Shown here piece by piece: positions 11,741 to 21,990 of a DNA stretch of 64,000 nucleotides; within the stretch, counting starts at the first letter, position 1; each line of letters opens with the position of its first letter. This DNA comes from Metallyticus violacea (taxonomy: Eukaryota; Arthropoda; Insecta; Mantodea; Metallyticidae): positions 137,273,501 to 137,337,500 of the forward strand of contig CM060831.1 of the NCBI GenBank assembly GCA_030762175.1, written 5' to 3'. The notes under the pieces were generated by a model. It ran no database searches and was not told the DNA's origin. It worked only from the letters and a program-made list of their open reading frames with translations. The position numbers were made by a program, and so were the translations under genes.

Positions 11741-11914
11741 GAGACGGGCGAAAAATTTTGCTCACAGGCCTTTTCTTTCAGGCCTGAGGTTCTTTTTCGT
11801 GCCGTAAATGTACGACACGAGACCCACGGCTTTACTTCCCTTCCGAAGGAAGCCATACTTAGGATTTTTACGCCCGAAAAAATCCATCGATCCTGGCCGG
11901 GTTTGAGGTCTACG
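11741..11914 (-). mobile_element. SINE1 copy 2, truncated at both ends
   Basis: On the minus strand the body is well preserved: CTTCCTTCGGAAGGGAAGTA, GTCGTACATTTACGGCACGA and CAAAATTTTTCGCCCGTCTC. The head stops within a degraded B-box region (CAAACCCGGCCAGGATCGA), so the A box is absent. The 3' tail ATAAATAAATCAAT is replaced by the microsatellite. Confidence 0.88.
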
Positions 11915-12599
11915 AAGCATTAGTGTTGTTAACTGCATTAATTCTTGAATATATAGATACAAACAAAAAATGACAAAAAAACAAAAGATGACACAAATTT
12001 ACGAAGTGTATTTATTGAGGTAAAGTAAACTGAAATGAAATTGAAGGCGACTGTTTGTTCCGAAGGGAGCTGATAAGAAAGCGGAAAACCTGAACCAGGC
12101 CGAGCACTTGTGCATACCGTCATAGTTTCCTTGGCAACAGCGCGCATCTTTCGGCAGTGAACTGGGTAGGCTAGGGCTCGCCCGTCCCAGATTTACCTGG
12201 ACTATCAAAGAAAACCCTGTAAGTCTTTCGTAACTTGAAAATTCATTCTATTCACTCAGGCATCTGAAAAGATTTATAGAAACATAGACTCGGAACTAAG
12301 AATACAGATTTCTCCCATTAAGTCAGGTACATCACGACTTGTGACATGCATAATCATCCCTCCCATTCAGGCATTCACATTAATAAGAAATGTTTTTTAT
12401 CTTTTTACGATGAGTTGACCCACCGCGGCGACCCCGGACCAGGTGACATGCAAGGCAACAAACAGTACCTGTTGGTCCGCAGGAGGTGTTTCATTTTCTC
12501 ATTACTACCCAGATCTGAGAAGCATTACGCGATCCGCCACCAAGAGATGCGCCCTCTAGGAGTTAAGGCTACCCCAGGGCAAGAAAATGTGAACTAGTA
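11915..12599. other. Unassigned, partly GC-richer sequence
   Basis: Several short frames overlap on both strands with no recognisable motif. Segments near 12060-12200 and 12420-12580 are richer in G and C than the surroundings. They could be repeat material from a family with no other copy in this window. Confidence 0.45.
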
Positions 12600-12802
12600 A
12601 CAGTTAGGAATACTGAAATAATGGAAGAGAAGGAGAGAAGATGTTTTAAGTAATATAGGCTCGTAAGGAGAATGTAGGATATGGGTGTTAAGGGGAGAAA
12701 AGGCAGAGGACAACCGTTGACTTCATGGGGAACATAGTAAACGGCAGTCAATGAAGATGCTGAAGCTAGAGAGCCATGGAGTCTGTATGGACCTCTGTAC
12801 TG
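12600..12802 (+). pseudogene. Possible LINE reverse transcriptase C-terminal tail
   Basis: Across shifted frames this reads MEEKERRCFK, then RLVRRM, then GVKGRKGRGQPLTSW. The order resembles the common C-terminal pattern of RTE/jockey-type ORFs, where a basic K-R-W-GHV-RM segment is followed by GKR-RGRP--RW. The match is short and decayed. No RT catalytic motif is present upstream. A chance basic stretch is possible. Confidence 0.35.
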
Positions 12803-13340
12803 AGGATTGTTCTTAATACAAATGTATTCTTATTAAGGTTTGGGGGTTTTATATGCTTTCTTGAATTATTATTATTATTATTATTATTGTTGTTGTTTTT
12901 GTTGTGTAAGGACACACAACTGTAAAAAGCAGCTATTGAAAAAATGTGCATTTATTAGTTTGCTTATGTCTTCAAATTTTGTAAATAGGTGGTGAACTAC
13001 TTTAAAACATATATAGGATGCAAATTTAAGATTTTGAACTTTGAGGAGTCCACGCTAGCGGGAGATCGTTAAAGGGGAATGCGTCAAGAAGAATTTGAAA
13101 ACTTCCTGTGAAGATGAGTAAGGCTGTGGTCCAAGATCAACTGTCACAACTCAAGAAACGTCAACAAAGAGCGTGATATAGTGCTGTAGAATTAACAGAG
13201 ATATAACAAATAAAAGTGCGTTATATAACAGTGTATATAATAATTTAACGAAAAAAATAATTGAAAGATGGAATCTTGAATGCGGTCAAAAAATTGCTGC
13301 TTTGTAATTTACAGGCAATAGGAAACCAAAGAGAAAGTTA
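12803..13340. other. Unassigned sequence with an (ATT)n/(GTT)n run
   Basis: Trinucleotide repeat at about 12866-12904. The rest is AT-rich with no recognised feature. Confidence 0.6.
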
Positions 13341-13344
13341 TTGA

Positions 13345-13775
13345 AATATTTGTAGCTGGATAAGTGGTGAAGAAATGGAAACGCAAGGGGTCTGCCTCTA
13401 AGAAATTCGCAGTGAATCTAGCCATATGCAAAATAATTCTTTCCATTTTTTGGAACATACACGGTATTGTTTTGGTTGGTTATTTGCAGAACAAGTCGCG
13501 GGTCATTGTTATGCAAATTTTATTTCAAAATTGCAGAATGCAGTCAAGGAGAAACGTGTCAGTTGTGACACAATGCCCCAGGCCACAAGTTTCATGTTGC
13601 AATCCTTGTAATTGATGGAACGTTCCACTTATTCACCAAATCTGACTGTTCCAGAACGCTATAAACAATAGGTTGGACAACCATTCTTCCAGGAAACTGT
13701 AGCAATGAAAAGAGCTTTGCTGAGAATTCAAGGAGGCTATGGAAAAGTGCTGCATTGTGGGGCGGTATTATAGAG
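13345..13775 (+). pseudogene. Mariner transposase remnant 2
   Basis: Two overlapping frames carry the middle of a mariner transposase. From about 13360: KKWKRKGSAS, then FAVNL and IILSIFWNIHGIVLVGYL, the block between the first two catalytic aspartates. A second frame continues with YANFISKLQNAVKEKRV. Near 13620 comes a decayed STYSPNLTVPERY in the place of the usual PYSPDLAPSD block, with Asp replaced by Asn. After it, KRALLR and a KEAMEKC-like segment correspond to the C-terminal helices. The DNA-binding N-terminus and the HDNAP-type block are not seen. Multiple frameshifts and stops. Confidence 0.72.
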
Positions 13776-14218
13776 GTGCGTATATGTTGTCATCGACGTT
13801 CACTACTACACCACATTATGCACGGCTAGCTCACAATTTATTATTATAGCTGGATATTTCAGATTCATACTTCTGCGGTGAAAGGAGTGTGAATTTAAGT
13901 ATATCAAAATCACACTGGATAGAAATTTACGGACTTTATTAATGTCTTGTCATTAACACACAACCGCACACTTTTTGATAAAATGAACTCTCAGAATATT
14001 ATTAGATGTAGACAACATGTGACAGACGTGACGGAATTTATATTTCTCTTCCAACATATGTGCTCTAGTGGCTATGTTCCTATCGTGGTTGTTAATACTG
14101 ACAATAATCTGTTTGATTTTATTCGATACTCCATGCCGCTCTTTTTATTACTAGTAGATAATACACCTTATTTTATCTTTGCCCTGGTATAAATCATATA
14201 ATATATTCCTATACGGAT
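13776..14218. other. Unassigned AT-rich sequence
   Basis: The 81-codon open frame at 13947-14192 has no recognised motif. Confidence 0.55.
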
Positions 14219-14372
14219 ACTAATTCGCACTCTTAGCAATTTGTAACTTCTTCCCACGAAATGTAAATCGCAACTTCTCCCTATGTAATGTTAAATTTAC
14301 CTTCTCTTTACGGAGTTCGAACCACATCTTCTCATAGAATACAAAGCACATCCTCTACCCACGGATTACAAA
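14219..14372 (+). repeat. Decayed minisatellite, about 24-28-bp units
   Basis: At least five diverged units follow one another: GTAACTTCTTCCCACGAAAT (from 14243), GCAACTTCTCCCTATGTAAT (14270), TACCTTCTCTTTACGGAGTT (14298), CCACATCTTCTCATAGAATA (14322) and GCACATCCTCTACCCACGGA (14346). Each ends in an A/T-rich piece such as GTAAATC or TACAAA. A weaker unit may precede them. Confidence 0.65.
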
Positions 14373-14479
14373 ACACAACTAAATATTTGAAAATATGTCA
14401 CTTATTAAAATGGATTATAATAATACTATTCATTACAATCATTATTTTCAACATGAGTATAACAACGAATAAAATTCGT

Positions 14480-15116
14480 TAATTTCTATTGAGTCTCAAC
14501 AAAGCTGTCTGTTTCGTGTTTCATTTTTGGTACACATTATTAATGATGTTAGATTGCCATTGGTTGATTTTCTTAATATTACTATTTTATTTATTTGTAA
14601 TTAATCTATTCATATTCTTGGCTATGTGTGTGGTCCTTTGTACCGTTACATTTATATTACTGAATATTGTCATAAAGGCCAACAAACAAACATTAAAACA
14701 TACATTATAACAGCCCTTATCTGATACACGAAATCTATACAAATGAGCTTGCTAGATTATACCATTTTAAAACATATTACCAACAAATATTTGTTATTTG
14801 AATTGAAAATTAGAACCTTTACCTAACATAAAAACGCATACAAATGCACTTATTAAATTTATATGATTAAAAACATATTATCAATGGATGTTTGGAACTC
14901 TAAATCGAATATTATAGCCTTTATCTAACGTAATTAGCATACGTAAATGAACTTCTTAAATTAACACAGTCAAATAATTATTACTATTAAATGTTTGGGC
15001 TTTATATTGAACATTATATCCCTTACCTAATATAAAAACATATGAAAATGAACTTATTAAATTAATATAATTAAACAACCGCTATCAATGAGTGTTTAGG
15101 GCCTTAAATGGGATAT
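14480..15116 (+). repeat. Decayed tandem array, about 102-bp period
   Basis: From about 14682 to 15116, units of roughly 100-103 bp repeat the order ACATATTA, TGTTTGG or TATTTG, a CCTTTACCTAA or CCTTTATCTAA core, ACGCATACAAATG or similar, then ACTTATTAAATTAATATAAT. Unit starts lie near 14768, 14869, 14971 and 15074, with a weaker one from about 14682. The sequence from 14480 to 14680 is AT-rich and its membership is uncertain. No protein is implied: the 73-codon hydrophobic frame at 14489-14710 is explained by T-richness. Confidence 0.7.
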
Positions 15117-15229
15117 TTTCCGGTTGAACTGCAAACGTCCATATTTGATTTGAACAGATGCCACAATGTTTAAAATAAAAATTTAAATAAAACGGAAGTA
15201 AATCTCTCTTTAGTTTCAACAATGTCTCA

Positions 15230-15515
15230 TACTGGCAAAACTGTCACAGGCGGCGGAGGTCATTAAAGATGCACTCGTGAGCAGCAGGTCTGCCGTTCGA
15301 TTCTCGCCAGAAGCGTCCTTCCTGACAGGCTTTTTCCAGGTTTTCCTTGGCCATAAATGGAAGATGCCAGGGAAGTACCCTTAACTTTGGCGTAAAAGAC
15401 TTTTCTTTTGAAAAGTTCCTTTCCCAATTTACCATTTCCTCTCACCTATCATCAGTATCCACCGCCAGTGATATGTCAGTAGTAAAACCTGGCGTTAAAC
15501 ATCATTAAATAACAT
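15230..15515 (+). mobile_element. SINE2 copy b, nearly full length
   Basis: A worn tRNA-like head is present, with GCGGAGGTCATTAAAG (A-box region) and TCGATTCTCGCCAG (B-box region). Then come CCAGGTTTTCCTTGGCCATA, ATGCCAGGGAAGTACCCTTA, TCATCAGTATCCACCGCC and GGCGTTAAACATCATTAAAT at the 3' end. All these blocks occur in the same order in the copies at 56.1 and 62.4 kb. Confidence 0.88.
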
Positions 15516-15765
15516 GTGCAAAGATAATTTCAAAACTAAAGAACATATTGTATAACTAATTTTAGATTTCCATCGCATACTTTCCTTTTCATAATAAAAC
15601 ACATACATTTTATTTTACATTAAAGAGGGCGATAAACCCTTCTTGTGTTTCAAGCGATTTGAATGAGAGAAGTTTGTACGCGTTTAATCTTTATCAGAGA
15701 CTTGCGCACGTTGCTATAAGCTTGACGACTCATTTTCTTAGAGCATATATCACGTACTGCAGTGT
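15516..15765. other. Unassigned spacer
   Basis: Nothing recognised. Confidence 0.5.
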
Positions 15766-15995
15766 TGCAGGTGCTGCCGCCCTACATTCACCTCTCCTTT
15801 CTCTTTGGCCACTCCGGTCATCGACCTCGTGACCCACAAAGCTCACTCTACCGTGATACCTTAGGCATTTCGTAAACACTGCGCCGGCGATTACTCAGCA
15901 ATGTTTCGAACTTATTTGCCCCAAGTGTACACACATCAAAAGGTCGACAACATTGCCACCAGGGTGAAAAGAATAAAGGTATTTTACTACCGCAT
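15766..15995 (-). mobile_element. Possible tRNA-headed SINE (family 4), copy 1
   Basis: On the minus strand: GTAATAATGCGGTAGTAAAA, TTCTTTTCACCCTGGTGGCA, TTGTCGACCTTTTG, TACACTTG, then AAGTTCGAAACATTGCTGAG, resembling a B box. The same blocks, in the same order, appear at 19.85-19.95 kb on the plus strand. Further 3' it is GC-richer down to about 15770. SINE identity is inferred from the B-box-like block and size; it could be another repeat class. Confidence 0.55.
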
Positions 15996-17470
15996 TATTA
16001 CTCAAGCAGAAACCTTAGAAAATGAGATTTATTTAAAAGAGACCTTCGGAAGAATTTTAGCAAGTAGAAATTGAAAACTATTAAGATAATGCGACGATAG
16101 TCTGAAACGTATAGTTACATTCAAAGGAAAAGTATTCTAAAAATAAGCTGCGTTATACAAACTGAAAGACTATTACTGAAAATAAATTATAAACCGTGTA
16201 TTGATTCATGTATATTGTCAAAAATATTAACCAAGAGTAAAAAGAGAGCGCCAATCGGGAAGTAGAAATAGTAGAAAAACATGCACGAAAGGGAAAAGAG
16301 AACAACTGTCAAAATGACTTCCTCTAAAATATGTGCACACAATAAAACGCGGAGTTTGAAGAAAGTATTCGGCGGAAAACACTCCTTAAGGAATTGCTAT
16401 CTGTACATCAAGTGATTTACACTACATTTCATTATGACATGTGTGGGGTGTAGTTTTATGAGAAAACACTTCCAAAACAAACTGAAGCGTAAAGTTCATT
16501 TTAAACATTATGCTTACTACAGTGCGGTTATTTGAGTTATGGGCACCAGAGTACGGCTGCTTTCGGTAAGTTAAATCTGATACCATATATTCTTATATTT
16601 AATGGCTTCTGAAGGGGTGTTAGAATCACTTCTTTTATTTGAACAAAATCCTATAAAATTCTCTTCAGCATCAAATGTGCCACAGTTAACAGTTCGTATA
16701 CACAAGAATTGTTCTCATTAGCTCATATGTTGCGCTATGCAGAGAGATGATTTCGTAGGAAATAAATCGGGAACTAAACAGGGTCAATGCGAATGATTAA
16801 GATCACTAATGAACGTGAGCGGAGAATTTGTCTGAATCCATCTCAGAGGAAGGAAAATCATGAACACATATTCTGACTGGATGTAAAGGTACAGAAGATT
16901 GGAGGAAAAGTATATAGCGCACTCCTTTACAGAATCGAATAGAAGGAGATAGTCATGCTGGGCTTTGCTGGCAGGCAAGGAAGGGGAGGGCAGGTTAGGT
17001 AATTCATGATGAAAGTGATACAGCTCAGATCTGAAAATCCTGATAACGGGAGAGAGATGGGAGAAAGCAAATTAACTGAATCCAACTGTGTGCCATCCAT
17101 AATGAGATTCTTTATTATTTATAGTATTTTTAATATTTTAAATATTATTCTTCTGATATTTATTTTATTTTCATTTTTATGTATTTTATCATGATTATAT
17201 ATGTTTTAATTCTAATTGTGAATATATATTGTAATATCCTGTGCTAAATCAATTGTACCTGTGTATCATTAAAGCACGTACATGGAACCCATGCGCCTGT
17301 TGAAGTTATTTTGTAACGTATTGGTGTCACCGTAATAAATACTCTCCTCCTACTACTAAAATCACGTATATTGGAAATAAATACACGTCATCCAACAGAA
17401 TTTAAAAATAATTTTCCTTCTGAATGTTACTAACAATTATTTGAATTATTTATATAATAGCATTAATATT
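15996..17470. other. Mostly unassigned AT-rich sequence
   Basis: Contains the second copy of the 28-nt motif (16517-16544). A stretch from 16950 to 17180 turns from GC-richer to very T-rich and might be a LINE 3' end, but no protein motif supports that. Confidence 0.5.
16517..16544 (+). repeat. 28-nt repeat motif, copy 2
   Basis: CTACAGTGCGGTTATTTGAG, then TTATGGGC. Matches 3549-3576 at 26 of 28 positions. Sequence beyond it shows only weak further likeness. Confidence 0.6.
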
Positions 17471-17485
17471 TCCTTTATTATGTTA

Positions 17486-17749
17486 GTCGGTCCTGGTGGT
17501 GTAGTGGTTACCATACTTGCCTCCTACACCCAAAACGCGGGTTCGAACACGTAAAAATCCTAAATATGGCTTCCGAAGGAAGTAAAGCCGTGGGTCCCGT
17601 GTCGTACATTTACGGCACGAAAAAGAACCTCAAGCCTGAAAGAAGAGGCCTCTGAGCAAAATTTGTTGGCCGTTTCACGCCCTGAGTTGAATGGGACGCT
17701 GATGACCTGAGATGTTAAAGAACGTCCATAAATAAATCAATAAAAAAAA
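17486..17749 (+). mobile_element. SINE1 copy 3, with 11-bp target duplication and an internal deletion
   Basis: The head TCGGTCCTGGTGGTGTAGTG and GGTTACCATACTTGCCTCCT is intact, and the B box GGTTCGAACAC is slightly changed. About 35 bp after the B box, relative to copy 1, are missing. The body and the tail ATAAATAAATCAATAAAA follow. TTATTATGTTA occurs at 17475-17485 and 17750-17760. The 3' end and target site were later copied in the tandem duplication at 17725-17958. Confidence 0.92.
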
Positions 17750-17958
17750 TTATTATGTTATCCATCCAAATTGACTGTTGTCCATAGAGACGAATTTAAC
17801 CCGGGTCCCCCAAGATTTTATGAACTAATTTTAAAAGTCCTCCATAAATAAATCAACAAAAAAAAAATTATTATGTTATCCATCCAAATTGACTGTTGTC
17901 CATAGAGACGAATTTAACCCGGGTCCCCCAAGATTTTATGAACTAATTTTAAAAGTCC
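17725..17958 (+). repeat. 116-bp tandem duplication spanning the SINE1 3' end
   Basis: Unit 1 at 17725-17840 and unit 2 at 17841-17958 both begin TCCATAAATAAATCAA and end AAAAGTCC. They are almost identical apart from a T-to-C change and a 2-base longer A-run in unit 2. The duplication must postdate the SINE insertion. Confidence 0.95.
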
Positions 17959-18235
17959 CTAACTGCTAAACTCGAGAGTTAAGGCATTTACTTTGGTTAA
18001 AATAGATAGGGAAAAAGGCACTTAAATACTGAAAATAGGCAGTAATATAATTAAAAGGGGCATTTTTAAAAATGAAAACAAAGAGGGGCATCACTTATTG
18101 TTAATGAAAATAGGGTATTTAAGATACTTAATTTCTTTGTCATATAATGTGTTTAAGCTTACTTTTCTTTGTTATAATTTTTTTTTCAAGGTATCAACTG
18201 TTATAGTCAGCCACTTGTCAGAAAGAACATTTTGC
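17959..18235. other. Unassigned A-rich sequence
   Basis: Contains AAAAAGGCAC, GAAAATAGGC and GAGGGGCATC motifs. Similar A-rich GGCAAAA motifs recur at 18995-19065. No element boundary could be set. Confidence 0.45.
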
Positions 18236-18360
18236 ATTTTGGAAAAAGAACGCTGTACTTTCACGGAAATGTTTGAAACATATTATTTAAAGCAAACTAT
18301 TTTGGAAAAAGACGCTGTACTTTCACGGAAATGTTTGAAACATATTATTTAAAACAAACT
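18236..18360 (+). repeat. 63-bp tandem duplication
   Basis: Units at 18236-18298 and 18299-18360 share ATTTTGGAAAAAGA, CGCTGTACTTTCACGGAAAT and GTTTGAAACATATTATTTAA. They differ by one missing A and one G/A change. An open frame crosses them but has no recognised motif. Confidence 0.95.
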
Positions 18361-18445
18361 ATTTCCGAAGGACTCATACCAGTTATAACAGAACATTCAT
18401 CTTTCAGAACATTATGGAAATGCTGATCTTGACAAAGTAAAATAG

Positions 18446-18705
18446 TTTTGAATAGTCCTGGCGAATGAGCAAAAAGTGAGCAATGGTTTGTGGCCGAGTT
18501 CATTTTTTGTTTATGCGTTTATGGGGGGATTTGGCTAGTACTGAACACATTGTAGGGACGGTTCATTGCACAGCTGGACAGCTCTTATCTTTCTCGCTTG
18601 CTATTGTTTGTTATATTTATGCAGCTGAGAGGTTACCCCACCACAAATTTCTTAGAATTGTTTCGCACAAATCGATACATTGTCATTCGCCAGGACTATT
18701 CAAAA
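18446..18705. mobile_element. Possible MITE: perfect 23-bp inverted repeat, 260-bp span
   Basis: The left arm at 18446-18468 begins TTTTGAATAGTCCTGGCGAA. The right arm at 18683-18705 is its exact reverse complement. The 214 bp inside contain part of a 98-codon open frame without recognised motif. No TIR match to any named superfamily, and no clear target duplication, so the class is unknown. Confidence 0.6.
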
Positions 18706-19834
18706 TCACAGTACTTCCCCCATCCTCTCTATTTCATAGTATTCGTATGCTCGAGGTAATCTTACGTTCCTTTCACTAACGAAAGTTCTGCTATTTAAAG
18801 CGCTTAAGTGAATCGGTTAAGAAGAAAGTTTTTGACTTTTCTTGAAAAGAAATAAATGTATATCAAGATTCTCAACAGATATTTTTGTGAGATGGACATG
18901 CCATTTAAATGTTATTACTTTTTTCACTTCGATATATTGAAATTCGTTACTGCTTTTTAAAATGTGTAAATAATCGCAGAAAAATCGATAACGATCCAAA
19001 AGGCAAAATAAGGTTTTAAACCTTAAAATAGGCAAAAAAATAAATAAATAAAAACTTGCCCTACCGACCAAGATGTTCAGAAACATGTTCATTTCTATCA
19101 GATTCATTTTCGACGCAGATAGAAAAGATATTTTGCTTAACTTCCGGGTTCTGCTAATTACTGTAAAATAAATTGCTAATTTATACAAAACAAGCTAATT
19201 AATTGAATGAACGTAATTAATTTTACGTTCAATACATGCAAACAGAATTTTTAGATCGTTAGATATACAAGCAACAATACTGTCTGCATTCAAAATGTCT
19301 GACAATGTGGCTTGTTCTAACAATCATAGAAATTATTTTTCTTTTTCGCAATAAACGTCGAATATAAATAGTAACAGTTGTACTAGAAGATTAACAGATT
19401 CGACGGAGCTGAAAAATAATACTAACGAAGTTAAAGAACATCAAACTGACAGTGAGTTTGAACTCAACCGAAATGTCTCAAATTTCCCCAAATCTGTGAC
19501 TTAAATGTGAGTTCAATTTTATTTTTCAAACCTCCATCTGATATAAGTGTATCGATTTATGGTGGTTATTGCCAACCACGTAAGTTGCTTAAAAACATAT
19601 ACAGGCGACTCAATGAACTATGAACCATCTTGCGGTATTTTGCCTAAGAGTGGCGCTCATTGCGGATCATAGAGGGGCACTGACACAATCAAACAAAACT
19701 TTCCTTTACTATTTTTAAATGTTTTATTTGCCAACTTCATTTATGTATTTATTTATTGCAGTAATATTTATAGTCTTTCAGCTTATGTAAATAGCTAGTT
19801 AAACTCAACGTGATACGAGTGATGAATAAAGTTT
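18706..19834. other. Unassigned AT-rich sequence
   Basis: A 123-codon minus-strand open frame at 18817-19188 has no recognised motif and follows local base composition. Nothing else identified. Confidence 0.5.
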
Positions 19835-19965
19835 CTTTTTGAGGAAGAATGCGGTAGCAAAACGCCTGTATTCTTTTCACCTTGGTGTCCTGGTGGCAAA
19901 GTTGTCGACCTTTGGACATGTGCACACTTGAGGTAATTAGTTCGATCCGTTGGTAAAACTCATTT
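19835..19965 (+). mobile_element. Possible tRNA-headed SINE (family 4), copy 2
   Basis: AGAATGCGGTAGCAAAACG, TATTCTTTTCACCTTGGTG, CCTGGTGGCAAAGTTGTCGA, CCTTTGGACATGTGCACACT and TTAGTTCGATCC follow the order of the inverted relative at 15.77-15.99 kb. A 10-bp insertion relative to that copy lies around GGTGTCCTGGTGG. Downstream similarity fades. Confidence 0.55.
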
Positions 19966-20757
19966 GTAATATTTTCACGATAACTGTCATACTTCTCATG
20001 CTTATTAAATCTTTCAACGGGTTTTCCAATTGGTGATCAGGCTTATCATGGATTTTTTAAACAAATTTAGCAATAGAATTTATTTAAATTCTTATAATAC
20101 AAATCCAAGTATATATGTCCATTCACAAGTACAAAAAACTTACATTCAGTTTCAGTTTTCCATGATTAATCCGGTGCGGTAGTTGAACTTATTTGCGATT
20201 TCCCCTGAATAAATGTAAACAAAGTTTTGATGTGATTATGAATTCAGTGATAGAAATATTTTACAAAAACTTATTTTATAAACATGCTTATGGGTTTCCT
20301 CGTGTCTGGAGCTTCTGAATGGTATTCCTCAACAAAGGATGTACTGCTGGGAGCTGGAGAGATGGCTAGCGACGTTTAGGGCGGAGGGATTTATCTGCCA
20401 AGTAAAACATTACGCACTACATGTATATCATCATCTATTCAAATACTTAAGAGTAGGTCCATATCTTTGCGTTAACAAAAGCAGAATATTAATAGTGAAT
20501 AGTTGGACGTTATGAATACATACCGTTGCCCGTAGAACGCATTCGGAGCTGCTAAAGCTCCAGTTCCGAGCGACGCGGCTGTAACTGCTCCACCGCACCC
20601 AAAAGTATAAATGTTGCATGTATATTTTGTTATTGTTAAACATAAATTAACCTATGCGTGGTCCTTCCTAACTTTTAAATAAAACTTTATAGGTATTTAT
20701 GTGCTATTAAGTAGGCGGATAAAATATTGTAGCGGTGAAAAATCTCTTATTGGAATT
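19966..20757. other. Unassigned sequence
   Basis: Nothing recognised. A GC-richer patch lies at 20280-20390. Confidence 0.5.
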
Positions 20758-20890
20758 CGCAATTAATTCATTTACACACACACACACACCGAGCCTAACG
20801 CTAACCTCGGGTAAATCCTAGAAACCGGTGAACCCATCGGTTTCTGCGGCTCGATATGGCCTGATGGCCTAGGCTTGTATCCTTTTCTTA
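20758..20890 (+). repeat. Interspersed repeat shared with 2.1-2.3 kb
   Basis: AATTCATTTACACACACACA, GCTAACCTCGGGTAAATCCT, AGAAACCGGTGAACCCATCG and CGGCTCGATATGGCCTGATG. The first and middle parts match fragments near 2228 and 2105. This is the fullest copy. CCGGTGAACCCATCGG is partly self-complementary. Class unknown. Confidence 0.6.
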
Positions 20891-21990
20891 AATATAAGTA
20901 ACTCAAGTGCTTTGGACGCCAATACCTAGCATAGAGGGTAAGAAAATAAAAATGTTACAGCACTGACCACTTCCAGATGGTGTCCCAGATGCTCAACTTT
21001 CAACACTTACGGTGCGCAGCCGTCACAGATACTGACATCGAATGAGAAAGCCAAGAATACCACAAAATCTCTCTTGCTAATGGCTAATTATTGCATCTTC
21101 ACCACATGCTGTACGCGTGTATGCGAACTGCAATTTTTAGGTGTCACAAATTTCCCTCCGTTTCGGTCCAACCGGTCGACCACCACAGGCTGCCAGAGTG
21201 GAAACCACATCCAATGTTTTCATATTTAGTTTCGTCACGTGAAGGGAATCTGCAACTCACTGGTTTTCTACCGCTGCGGTCAGGAAGTTATCCCTTACAA
21301 TTGAAATGTTCTGTTCATTCCACAAGGCAGTCGACCGAGATAAATTGAATGTTTCAGGAAAGGAAAACCCTGCTGTTTTTGCTTCCTTGAGAAGAAATTA
21401 AAACTTGACAATACGATTTAAATTTCTAGTAATTATTATTCTTATCGTATAGGGCTAAAGATAATGTTGAAATGTTTAATGTTCCTTTGGCATATTATAC
21501 ATATTCATTGGTTTAAAAACATTGTACGGGTGTGGCAACAGTAGTTTTTATTGTTTACATTTCCAATTTGGAGAAAATTGTTGCGTAATGTTGTGTGATA
21601 AAACTTTTCACGTGGTGTTTATATGAAATTTGTACTTCCAATAGAAAACTCTTGAAAATGTTTTCATGAATGAACAGTACTTTTCTGGGTAGGAATTCCG
21701 AACTCTTGTTTTCATCATTATTCTGAATTAACGGGAACATGGCCACATGTGAAGTATGGAGAAGATTGACATACAATTTTGGTTATTTCACTATAAAATT
21801 ACTTTTAGAACACGGTAGGGAAATACTAGCTTCAGAAAGAACTGTCTTTTTATAAAATGAACTTTTTCATAGCTTCTATTTTTCATAGTTTATTCAAATT
21901 TACAGCGTACATTCAGGAAATCATCGTATGCATATTTAACCTCAGGATTATCAATTATATTTTCCACAGAACTATTATTGTTTATTGAGT
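20891..21990. other. Unassigned sequence
   Basis: The 85-codon frame at 21091-21348 lies in a GC-richer patch and has no recognised motif. The rest is AT-rich. Confidence 0.45.

Noticed and set aside
14489..14710. 73-codon very hydrophobic open frame, as if a membrane protein
   Set aside because: T-rich sequence produces Phe, Leu and Ile codons by composition alone; no conserved motif and tandem-repeat DNA follows.
14219..15116. CRISPR array
   Set aside because: Units are contiguous and diverged with no unique spacers, and the genome is eukaryotic.
18817..19188. 123-codon minus-strand open frame
   Set aside because: Rich in Phe, Leu, Lys and Ile as expected from AT-rich DNA; no known domain.
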